Shown one piece after another: positions 15,484 through 23,264 of a stretch of DNA of 64,000 nt. Location of the stretch: the NCBI GenBank assembly GCA_016716085.1, contig JADJWY010000009.1, positions 1 to 64,000 of the forward strand, in the 5' to 3' direction. The notes under the pieces were generated by a model. The model saw nothing but the letters and a program-made list of their open reading frames with translations. It had not been told where the DNA came from and searched no databases. The stretch's first letter is position 1. Each line of letters opens with the position of its first letter. The DNA is from Hahellaceae bacterium (GTDB lineage: Bacteria > Pseudomonadota > Gammaproteobacteria > Pseudomonadales > Oleiphilaceae). The position numbers were made by a program, and so were the translations under genes.

Positions 15484-17592
15484 TAGAAGGCTAACTGTAC
15501 CATTGTCACCAGTGATCTGCAGTCGGATGCGGTCTTTTGGGATGCCTTGGGCAATATGGAATCGCGCACTGACTTTATTCTGAAAAAGCAGGAACAAGCG
15601 AGTTACGATAAATACAACCGCCTTGAGAACCTCAAGCGTTATGAAAACGGCAATTACGGTACGCCCATTAAAACCGAATCCATGAGCTATGCCAGTAACG
15701 GCAACGTGAATAGCAAGTGGGATGTCACCGGAACGTATGTGTACGGTGGCAAAGCGGCCAGTTGCGCGACCACCGATGCCGTCGCAGGCCCTCATGCGGT
15801 GACGTCGGCGGGCGGTAGCACCTATTGCTATGACAAAAACGGCAACATGACCTCGGGTGCGAATCGCACGATTACCTGGACCACCTACGATCTGCCTTCC
15901 AAAATCGTGCAAGGCACCAATTCGGTCGAATTTGTCTATGGTCCGAACCGTAACCGCATTCAGCGCAAAGACGTGACTGCCAGCGGCACGACCTTAACGA
16001 AATACTCCGGCGCCTATGAACGGGTGAAACTGCCGAGCGGTGTGATTGAGGAACGGCACTACATCGCAGGTGTCGCAGTGCTCACCAAGCTCAGCAATAA
16101 ATCGGCCCTGAAGCAAAACTACATGCTCAAAGACCACCTTGGCTCGATCGTCGCCTACGTCGATGTGGACAAACTGGCAAGCAGTTACAGCAGTGCAGTT
16201 GAACGCTCAGGCTTTGATGCCTGGGGCAAACGCCGTCAACCCAACTGGGCCGCGTTAACCTTTACCGAACTTGTCAATTACAAGTCCAACGCCAGCGACC
16301 GCGGCTACACCGGCCACGAGCAAGTCGACAGCGTAGGCCTGATTCACATGAATGGACGGGTCTACGACCCGGTCATCGGTCGCTTCCTCAGTGCCGACCC
16401 GATGATTCAGGCACCGAGCGATCTTCAGTCATACAACCGCTATGCCTATGTGCGGAATAACCCGCTGACATTGACCGATCCATCCGGGTTTAGTTGGTGG
16501 AGTAAACATGGTCAATCACTGTTCAAGCAGATCGGACTGGCGATTGTTACCGGTGGCGCAAGTCTTGTCGTCAAAGCAACCGATAAATCGCTCAAGGAAT
16601 TCGGTCGCTTTGCGCGGAAGAATAAGTTTGTGGCGGAGATAACCCAAATTGCAGGCTGTGCCCTTGCGGGGCCGGTCGGCTGTGTGGCGGTTTCCTCTGC
16701 GGTGACCTATGGCGTGACCGATGGCGATGTAAAAGCGTCAGTCAGAGCCGGCGCAATTACCGGGATACAAGTTGGCTTCTCAATGGGAATTGCCGAAACG
16801 TTTGGACATAACCCAGCCTTAACAAGTCTCAAAGGTGCCGGTAGCATGATCGCCCATGGCATTCTAGGCGGTGCCATCGCATCAGCCAGTGGTGGCTCCT
16901 TCCGCTCAGGCTTTGCAGCCGGATCATTTGGTAAATTTGCCACCCTGGGAATGGCCCAGTCAGGCATGTATGGTGCCGGAACAGCGTTGGGCGAACCGGG
17001 CAAAGGAACGATGCTACAATTTGCCGGAAGAACGACGATTGCGGCGATAGCGGGCGGAGTGGGTTCTGAGCTTTCGGGTGGGAACTTTGCAAATGGAGCG
17101 CAGTCGGCTGCTATGCAGCATTTGTTTAATGCTGAGGGTTGGGCAAGCAAAATAAAAGACTTGCCCAATACTGTAAAAGAGCAAGCTGGTCTCGATCTTA
17201 TAAAGAGTATCGGGCACTGGCGAGGCAGTCTCGCAAATAATGAAAATGTAGCCGTTTGGGCAGGACTCTGTTTTGGTAATGGCGATTGCTCAAATAGTGA
17301 TCTTGTCCAGGCGTCTATGATATCCGCCAAATTAAACACTGATTTGTCAGGGATTGGATACAATGCCCAGATACTTGCAACATCTAATTTAGGCGGCCGA
17401 GTTTTGGGCTCTATTGGTGACGGTTTAAGTGTGGCGCCAGTTTCAGGTGTAGGCAAGCTTGTAATAAATGGCGTTGTCGATGCTATATCATTTGCTAATA
17501 CTTCTGGTGGAACAACTTATGAGTACAATAATGCCTATGTAAGTTGCAAGGTGACCGGTTGCAGCGCCGTTATTAATGTTTCGGGACGTTAA
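15484..17592 (+). CDS. RHS-repeat protein, 5'-truncated: RHS core plus variable C-terminal tip
   Basis: The frame is open from just after a TAG at 15481-15483; possible starts are TTG 15547 or ATG 15556, but the protein begins in the middle of YD repeats (FWDALGNMESRTDF, YCYDKNGNMTSG), so thousands of bases of 5' sequence are missing. The RHS-associated core follows: LKDHLGSIVAYVD, SGFDAWGKRR, MNGRVYDPVIGRFLSADP and YNRYAYVRNNPLTLTDPSGF, the DPxGF autocleavage site, near residue 315 counted from 15547. The 366-residue tip has a glycine/alanine-rich hydrophobic stretch (about 330-520), the motif GGNFANGAQSAAMQHLFN, and then a more AT-rich end of about 155 residues with no recognised toxin motif. 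Such tips are toxins in intact RHS proteins; this copy lacks the delivery part and may be a silent cassette. Confidence 0.8.
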
Positions 17593-17594
17593 TT

Positions 17595-18062
17595 ATGCGA
17601 GTTAAGATGTCTGTTGTATGCGCATTATGCTTTGTATCAACATTGGCTTATTGCGGTGATGAGCTAGCTCTACCCGGCAATGAGAACTCAAACTCCATAA
17701 AGAGTTTGGAGATTCAAAACGAAGATCTGTACGCAATTTATATTGAGAAGTCTGGTCTTGGTGATGAGGCGGTCATTGAAGCGCTGAAAAAGCATACCGA
17801 CGCTTTTGGTAAGTTGGATGATGCTCCGCCGATATTGTTTGCAATACTGGCGGGCCAAAGATATCGAGTATTTGAGGAACTATGGAGTAGGGCGGAAGTT
17901 AGAGATATTTATTACTCTAACAAAATAGATTTGGTTACTAGGGCGGTAGGGTTGTGTGATACCCCGGCAGTAAATATTATTCGCAAGATTGGCGACCCAC
18001 GAGATCTCGAGATTTTGGTTGGGCTACAAGAACATCTAGACACCTGTTCAAGAGTCCGATAG
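17595..18062 (+). CDS. exported hypothetical protein, candidate immunity protein for the RHS tip
   Basis: 155 residues starting 2 bases after the RHS stop. A signal peptide (MRVKMSVVCALCFVSTLAYC) is followed by a mainly helical protein. APPILFAILAGQRYRVFEEL has the look of an ankyrin-type helix pair. The sequence is AT-richer than the flanking lysine genes, like the RHS tip. Position directly behind a polymorphic toxin tip is where immunity genes sit, and export to the periplasm would suit a toxin that acts there. I do not recognise the family, so this role is inferred only from place and export. Confidence 0.55.
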   Translation: MRVKMSVVCALCFVSTLAYCGDELALPGNENSNSIKSLEIQNEDLYAIYIEKSGLGDEAVIEALKKHTDAFGKLDDAPPILFAILAGQRYRVFEELWSRAEVRDIYYSNKIDLVTRAVGLCDTPAVNIIRKIGDPRDLEILVGLQEHLDTCSRVR

Positions 18063-18078
18063 CCCTGCGGTGAGATAA

Positions 18079-18106
18079 GGATGGATGGCGTTCTCGCCCT
18101 CCATCC
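18079..18106. other. strong stem-loop between convergent genes
   Basis: GGATGGA (18079-18085) pairs with TCCATCC (18100-18106), and inside it GGCG (18087-18090) pairs with CGCC (18095-18098) around a TTCT loop. No U-tract follows on either strand. It ends 2 bases before the stop codon of the convergent DUF1338 gene and probably separates the two transcripts. Confidence 0.45.
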
Positions 18107-18107
18107 A

Positions 18108-19148
18108 TTAACTTCCCCCCGCCCGCGTCATATGAAAAATCCCCTGCGCATTCTGGCTATCGAAGCGCAGGTCCAATTGGGTTTTGCCTGACACCTGATC
18201 CTTCACCTGGCCGCGCTGAATAAACTCAAAGAACGAACCGGGTACGGGTTGCACCAGCGTGGTGGCCCCTTCCTTAAATTCGCGTTCCACCGTGGTGGCA
18301 CGGTAGGCGGTTTGTCGGATGTTCGCATTCTTCCCGACTTCAATTTCTGGTTTCATCGGGCGGCCCAGTTCGCGTTGTTGCCGGTCAGTCGCTTCGATAT
18401 CGTCCACGCGGTCGGTGGCATGGTTGAAGGCATTACCTTCCGTTGAAATCCAGGCCATCTCCTTCGACTCTTCCAGCAAGCGGCGATAGTCAGCCAGTTG
18501 CGGTGGCTCATGCAGGCGCGCAAAACAACTCAGCAGTGTCGGTAACAGGGCAGCAGCTTCTTCCAGATCCAGGGTGCCGCGTTGTTTCAAAACCTCCAGC
18601 AAACGCCGGGCCTCGGCATCCAGCGGGTCGTGGGTCGAGGCGAGTACGCGCTGTACCACCGTCTGGAACTCGGCTGAAAAACGCTCCGGGTAAAGTTCAC
18701 TGACGAAGAACTGCGAAATACTGTCGGGGAAATCCTCATGGCAATACACAAAACCGCACATCTTCAGGGCATCCAGCGGGTATTTGCCGACCTGCCGATA
18801 GCCCAGCGGTTCCAGAATACGCGCAAAGGCCAAATGGCCGGGGGGAATGGCGAGGCCACTCAGGGCCACCGTGCGCAAAGCCCCGTGATCGAGAAAAATC
18901 TGTCGTCCGGCCTTCACTTCATCGTCGGTATAGGCCCCGCCCTCTGGCACCCGCTTGATCAGATCCTCGAATAGCATCATGTTCAGGGCCTGCGCCAGCA
19001 TCGCGCGCGAATAGCGCCGCTTACCCGCCTCATGCAGCCCACCACAGGTATTCAGTCGCGGGTCGATGTGCAACTGCTGGAACAGGTGTTCACAGCGGCT
19101 TTCGCTGGTGAGTCGGGTTAACAGGCGTTTCAGATCGAGGCAAGACAT
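18108..19148 (-). CDS. DUF1338 protein, 2-oxoadipate dioxygenase/decarboxylase (HglS) family
   Basis: 346 residues from the ATG at 19148, which has GAGG upstream. A longer in-frame extension would run into the preceding ALDH gene and is rejected. DUF1338 hallmarks include TCGGLHEAGKRRYSRAMLAQ, HGALRTVALSGLAIPPGHLA, STEGNAFNHATDRV with a metal-ligand His, and VPGSFFEFIQRG with a ligand Glu. HglS of Pseudomonas putida converts 2-oxoadipate to D-2-hydroxyglutarate with Fe(II) and O2 in lysine breakdown. The proteins differ in length (464 residues there), but the genes upstream, ALDH7 and a lysine/saccharopine dehydrogenase, support the same role. Confidence 0.82.
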   Translation of the reverse strand: MSCLDLKRLLTRLTSESRCEHLFQQLHIDPRLNTCGGLHEAGKRRYSRAMLAQALNMMLFEDLIKRVPEGGAYTDDEVKAGRQIFLDHGALRTVALSGLAIPPGHLAFARILEPLGYRQVGKYPLDALKMCGFVYCHEDFPDSISQFFVSELYPERFSAEFQTVVQRVLASTHDPLDAEARRLLEVLKQRGTLDLEEAAALLPTLLSCFARLHEPPQLADYRRLLEESKEMAWISTEGNAFNHATDRVDDIEATDRQQRELGRPMKPEIEVGKNANIRQTAYRATTVEREFKEGATTLVQPVPGSFFEFIQRGQVKDQVSGKTQLDLRFDSQNAQGIFHMTRAGGS

Positions 19149-19158
19149 ACACCATTCC

Positions 19159-20667
19159 TCACGAGGATTTGATACTGAAGTCGACACCCTGCGCCAGCGG
19201 TAACTGGCCAGAGAAGTTAATCGTGGCAGTGCTACGGCGCATATAGGCTTTCCAGGCATCCGAGCCAGATTCACGGCCCCCGCCAGTGGCTTTTTCACCG
19301 CCAAAGGCACCGCCAATTTCGGCCCCGCTGGTGCCTGCATTCACATTCGCCAGTCCGCAATCACTGCCAATCGCTGAGAGAAAGCGCTCGGTCTCGCGCA
19401 GATCGTTGCTGAAAATGGCCGATGAAAGACCCTGTTCCACATCATTCTGGCGTTCAATCGCGTCTTGAATCGTGTCATAGGCGAACACATACAGAATCGG
19501 GGCGAAGGTTTCTTCCTCTGCATTGCTGAAGGCATTGCCACACACCACAAAGGCAGGTTTCACGTAGTAGGCATCCGGGTAAGTCTCGGCCAATACCCGT
19601 TCGCCACCGACCACCGTTGCGCCGCGATCACGCGCAGCGGTTAAAGCCTTCTGCATCGCCTCAAACGCATGGGCATCAATCAGTGGGCCGACCAGGGTGC
19701 CCTTGGCATCCGGGCGTCCAATCGGTAATTGGGCATAGGCGTGACGCAGGCGTTCCACCACCGTGTCATGCAGGGAACGATGTACAAATACCCGTCGCGT
19801 CGTCGTACAACGCTGACCGGCGGTTCCTGCTGCACCGAAAACAATCGCAGGCAGGGCCTGATCCAGATCCGCCGCGGGGGTCACTATCACCGCGTTATTC
19901 CCGCCCAGTTCGAGCAGGCTGCGACCAAAGCGTTCTGCCACGCGAATACCGACCTTGCGGCCCATGGCACAACTGCCGGTGGCACTGATCAGCGGCACAC
20001 GACGGTCACTCACCAGTTGTTCCCCACAGTCCCGTCCACCGATCAACAGCTGATGCAGGCCCTTGGGCGCCTGAGGGTAGGCGGCCAGTACGCCTTGCAG
20101 CAGGAAGTCACAGGCGATGGCACATAAAGGGGTTTTTTCAGACGGTTTCCAGACCACGCTGTTGCCGCACACCAGCGCGATACTGGTGTTCCAGGCCCAC
20201 ACCGCCATCGGGAAGTTAAACGCCGAAATCACGCCGGTAATGCCCAGTGGATGCCAGCTTTCCTGCAGGCGATGGCCAGGGCGTTCTGAAACGATCGTCA
20301 GCCCGTACAACTGGCGGGACAGCCCTACCGCGAAGTCACAGATGTCGATCATCTCCTGCACTTCACCCAGGGCTTCCGAGGTGATCTTGCCGCATTCCAG
20401 CGTGATCAGTTCGGCGAGGGTGGCTTTGTGCTCACGGATGCGATTACCGAACTGACGCACCAGTTCGCCGCGGACCGGTGCGGGCACCTGTCGCCAGGCT
20501 TTGAAAGCGGTTTCGGCCGCTGCGATTTTCTGGTCGATGGCGCTGGATGAATCCTCGGCAAGCGAGGCCAGGGCTTCACCGTCCACCGGGCTTTTCACCC
20601 TGAGGGTGCCGGCGTTGAGAAAGCGGGAGTCCATGCCCAATTGGGTAAACAGGGTGGCAACGGTCAT
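19159..20667 (-). CDS. amaB: ALDH7-family dehydrogenase (2-aminoadipate semialdehyde / piperideine-6-carboxylate dehydrogenase)
   Basis: 502 residues. The family signature is clear: LELGGNNAV with catalytic Glu 253, GTAGQRCTTTRR with catalytic Cys 287, and AFNFPMAVWAWNTSIALVCG at the cofactor site. The C-terminal half has GAEIGGAFGGEKATGGGRES, as in human antiquitin (ALDH7A1) and Pseudomonas AmaB. The enzyme oxidises 2-aminoadipate 6-semialdehyde (in equilibrium with piperideine-6-carboxylate) to 2-aminoadipate with NAD(P)+. AGGAGGG precedes the ATG. It is the middle gene of a three-gene operon with gaps of only 15 and 10 bases. Confidence 0.9.
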   Translation of the reverse strand: MTVATLFTQLGMDSRFLNAGTLRVKSPVDGEALASLAEDSSSAIDQKIAAAETAFKAWRQVPAPVRGELVRQFGNRIREHKATLAELITLECGKITSEALGEVQEMIDICDFAVGLSRQLYGLTIVSERPGHRLQESWHPLGITGVISAFNFPMAVWAWNTSIALVCGNSVVWKPSEKTPLCAIACDFLLQGVLAAYPQAPKGLHQLLIGGRDCGEQLVSDRRVPLISATGSCAMGRKVGIRVAERFGRSLLELGGNNAVIVTPAADLDQALPAIVFGAAGTAGQRCTTTRRVFVHRSLHDTVVERLRHAYAQLPIGRPDAKGTLVGPLIDAHAFEAMQKALTAARDRGATVVGGERVLAETYPDAYYVKPAFVVCGNAFSNAEEETFAPILYVFAYDTIQDAIERQNDVEQGLSSAIFSNDLRETERFLSAIGSDCGLANVNAGTSGAEIGGAFGGEKATGGGRESGSDAWKAYMRRSTATINFSGQLPLAQGVDFSIKSS

Positions 20668-20682
20668 AGCATTCCCTCCTGA

Positions 20683-21807
20683 TCAGGCAGTTTTCTTGCG
20701 GTTAGAGGGACGCGAGGACGGGCTTTGCGGCGGGTTGTAACAGCAGCCGAAGCGGTTCGCGAGGAAGTCCTTCAGGCTGATGTCTTCCTGTCGGATAAAG
20801 CCCTTGGCCGGGAGTTTGCCTTCGGCGAGCAAATCCAGCGCCGTGCAGATGCCAGAGGCCGTGGTGATCTGGATGGCACTGCGCGGGTGGGCCGCGAACT
20901 GATTGCCGTAGACCTTGCGCACAAAGGATTCCTGCACCAGCATCGACTTTTTGTAGCCGCTGACGGTGACATAGACCAGCACCACATCCTGCATGGTAAC
21001 GGGGATGGAGTTTTCAAAGATCTGTTTCAGTAAGGGGCGGTTTTCGCCCAGGCGTAGATCGTTGAGCAACATTTTCATCAGGTCACGGTGGCCGGGGTAG
21101 CGCACGGTGCGGTAATTGAGGTTTTGGACTTTACCGGCCAGGGTTTCACACAGGGTGCCGAGGCCCCCGGAGGTGTTGAAGGCTTCGTAGTTGTCGCCAT
21201 CGAGGGTGAAGTGCTCGAGTTCTTCCATCGGCGGCACTTCGCGGCGCTCGCCGTTGACAATGGCTTCACAGGGGTTGAGGTATTCGTTGATTAGGCCGTC
21301 CGTGCTCCAGGTCAGGTTGTATTTCAGCGCGTTGTTGGGGTACATCGGTAAAGCGCCCACCCGCATCTGTACGTTCAGCAGGGTATCGAAATGCTGTGCC
21401 AGGGACGCGGCCGCGACGGACACAAAGCCGGGGGCCAGGCCGCACTGCGGAATCAGGGCGGATTTGGCTTTTTTGGCCAGGGCTTTGACATGGCGGGTAC
21501 TGGCGACGTCTTCGGTCAGATCCAGATAGTGCACACCTTCTTCGACTGCGAGGGGCACCAATTTCGCGTTCATGGTGAAAGGACAGGCGTTGAGCAGGGC
21601 GTATTGGCCGCGGATCAATTTCGTCAGCGCCTTACTGTTTTCGGCATCGACCTGTTGAATCCGGATGGCGGGATTCAGTTCCTGCGCGCGCTGCAGGGCA
21701 CCTTCATCCTGATCGGCCAACGTGACTTTGTACTCTTTGGTTGCCGCGAGCATGTCCGCTATAACGGATCCGATTTTGCCCGCACCCATGACCACGACTT
21801 TCAACAT
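20683..21807 (-). CDS. saccharopine dehydrogenase family protein, probably lysine 6-dehydrogenase or saccharopine dehydrogenase
   Basis: 374 residues. The N-terminal Rossmann loop is VVVMGAGKIGSVIADMLA. Later motifs are IPQCGLAPGFVSVAAASLA, YNLTWSTDGLINEYLNPCEA, EAFNTSGGLGTLCETLAGKV and RYPGHRDLMKMLLNDLR. Length and motif order fit both bacterial lysine 6-dehydrogenase and short saccharopine dehydrogenases. Either would feed 2-aminoadipate semialdehyde to the ALDH7 enzyme encoded next. No lysine-ketoglutarate reductase gene is nearby, which slightly favours direct lysine 6-dehydrogenation. GGGAGGAACC is the ribosome site. The C-terminus ends in a short basic tail (RPSNRKKTA). Confidence 0.82.
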   Translation of the reverse strand: MLKVVVMGAGKIGSVIADMLAATKEYKVTLADQDEGALQRAQELNPAIRIQQVDAENSKALTKLIRGQYALLNACPFTMNAKLVPLAVEEGVHYLDLTEDVASTRHVKALAKKAKSALIPQCGLAPGFVSVAAASLAQHFDTLLNVQMRVGALPMYPNNALKYNLTWSTDGLINEYLNPCEAIVNGERREVPPMEELEHFTLDGDNYEAFNTSGGLGTLCETLAGKVQNLNYRTVRYPGHRDLMKMLLNDLRLGENRPLLKQIFENSIPVTMQDVVLVYVTVSGYKKSMLVQESFVRKVYGNQFAAHPRSAIQITTASGICTALDLLAEGKLPAKGFIRQEDISLKDFLANRFGCCYNPPQSPSSRPSNRKKTA

Positions 21808-21937
21808 AATGGTTCCTCCCCACAGTGTTCAACTAAGCATGGCGCAGAACCTGTCGGAAAAACAGTGACAAACCGTCTATGGAAAGGGTAAAGGCAGTGA
21901 AAATCACTGCCTGGTCTAGTGAAACTGATTAAACAGT

Positions 21938-22768
21938 CTAATTAGGACCGACGGCGATGGGCCGCGAGGTATCCGTAATCCATTCACTCCACGATCCGGC
22001 ATACAAGCGCGGTAGAGGCAGACCGCAGAGGTGAATGGCGAACAGGTTGTGGCAGGCGGTGACACCCGACCCGCAGTAGGCAACCGGGTTGCGAGCGTCC
22101 TGCAAAAAGGTGAAACGCTGGCGGAGATCGGCGTTGGGCAGAAAGCATCCCGCGGCATTCAGATTCTGTTCATAGGGGACACACCGTGCGCCGGGAATAT
22201 GGCCGGCAACCGGGTCAATCGGTTCCACTTCACCCCGAAAGCGAGGTTCAGCGCGGGCATCGATCAGACAGCATTGGTTTAGCTGCGTTTGAAGATCCTC
22301 GGCACTGATCAGGGCGTCTGCCGGGTAATCGCCTTGAAAGTCGGTCGGTGTCGCGGCTGTGGGCAGGTCTTGGGTGGTGGGGAGGCCCGCCGTTTGCCAG
22401 GCCTTGAAACCCCCGTCGAGCAGTGCGATATGGCGCAGTCCGGCCCAGCGTAACAGCCACCAGAGGCGTGCTGCCATGGCGCCACCGTTGTCGTCATAAA
22501 TCACAACGGAGGAGGCTTGGGTGAGACCCCAGCGGCTAAACAAGGCATCCAGTGAGCCGGTTGAGGGCAGGGGGTGCCGCCCGGTGACGCCCTTGATGAG
22601 GGGGCCAGACAGATCCTGCTCCAGGTCGGCAAAGTGAGCCTTGGGCAGGTGCGCTGCATCGTAGGCTTTGCGACCCGCAGCAGGGTCGGCCAGGGCAAAG
22701 CGGCAGTCCACGATGACGAGGGCTGGGTTTGCCAGTGCGTGGGCAAGTTCGGCGGGAGTGGTGAGCAT
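21938..22768 (-). CDS. sseA: 3-mercaptopyruvate sulfurtransferase (two rhodanese domains)
   Basis: 276 residues in two rhodanese domains. The first (about 1-135, PAAGRKAYDAAHLPKAHFAD) is the inactive one. The second carries the active-site loop CGSGVT with Cys 232. CGSGVT is the form typical of SseA-type 3-mercaptopyruvate sulfurtransferases, which move sulfur from 3-mercaptopyruvate to a thiol acceptor. The gene is divergent from the Lrp-type regulator at 22831. No other sulfur gene is adjacent. Confidence 0.9.
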   Translation of the reverse strand: MLTTPAELAHALANPALVIVDCRFALADPAAGRKAYDAAHLPKAHFADLEQDLSGPLIKGVTGRHPLPSTGSLDALFSRWGLTQASSVVIYDDNGGAMAARLWWLLRWAGLRHIALLDGGFKAWQTAGLPTTQDLPTAATPTDFQGDYPADALISAEDLQTQLNQCCLIDARAEPRFRGEVEPIDPVAGHIPGARCVPYEQNLNAAGCFLPNADLRQRFTFLQDARNPVAYCGSGVTACHNLFAIHLCGLPLPRLYAGSWSEWITDTSRPIAVGPN

Positions 22769-22830
22769 GGCGGGTCTCCGGTAGACTGGAAAAAGATTCC
22801 GCGTTTATACCACTAAGCGAACGTGCTTGC

Positions 22831-23262
22831 ATGAAACTCGATGAACGAAATGAAGCGCTGCTGGCCTTGTTGCAGCAGAACGCCCGCGAATCCACCTCGT
22901 CCCTGGCGCGTAAGCTCAATCTCTCACGCACGGCGGTGCACGAGCGCATTGTGCGCCTGGAAGAAGCCGGGGTGATCGCGGGCTATTCCGTGCGCCTGGG
23001 TTCGGGCGCCGCCCAGCGTCGCATTACCGCGCAGGTGATGATCAATGTCAGCCCCCGCTTGCATAAAGGGGTTGAGGCCGCGCTGACACGGGTGAAAGAG
23101 GTCAAAACCCTGCATACGGTAAGCGGTCAGCATGATTTGATTGCGATCGTACAGACGGAATCCACCGAACAGATGGACGAAGTACTGGATCGGATCGGCC
23201 AGATCGATGGCATTGAGCGGACCCAGTCGGCCATTATTCTCTCCACCAAACTGGAACGCTGA
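22831..23262 (+). CDS. Lrp/AsnC family transcriptional regulator
   Basis: 143 residues. The N-terminal winged helix-turn-helix (LLQQNARESTSSLARKLNLS then RTAVHERIVRLEEAGVIAGY) is followed by the C-terminal RAM/AsnC domain (VKTLHTVSGQHDLIAIVQTE). Lrp-type proteins often bind amino acids and control amino-acid metabolism, so regulation of the nearby lysine operon at 18.1-21.8 kb is possible but unproved. It ends 2 bases before the GTG of the ABC exporter gene and may be cotranscribed with it. Confidence 0.88.
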   Translation: MKLDERNEALLALLQQNARESTSSLARKLNLSRTAVHERIVRLEEAGVIAGYSVRLGSGAAQRRITAQVMINVSPRLHKGVEAALTRVKEVKTLHTVSGQHDLIAIVQTESTEQMDEVLDRIGQIDGIERTQSAIILSTKLER

Positions 23263-23264
23263 CC

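Noticed and set aside
15460..15484. Remnant of a GNAT toxin start after the antitoxin
   Set aside because: A short frame from a TTG overlapping the stop gives only a dozen residues with no GNAT similarity that I could see.
16707..17456. 249-codon minus-strand frame opposite the RHS tip
   Set aside because: Shadow of the glycine/alanine-rich plus-strand RHS sequence; Pro/Ala-rich with no recognisable features.
18108..19340. Longer start of the DUF1338 protein at 19340
   Set aside because: The 64 extra residues overlap the ALDH7 gene on the same strand and have no domain match; ATG 19148 has GAGG before it.
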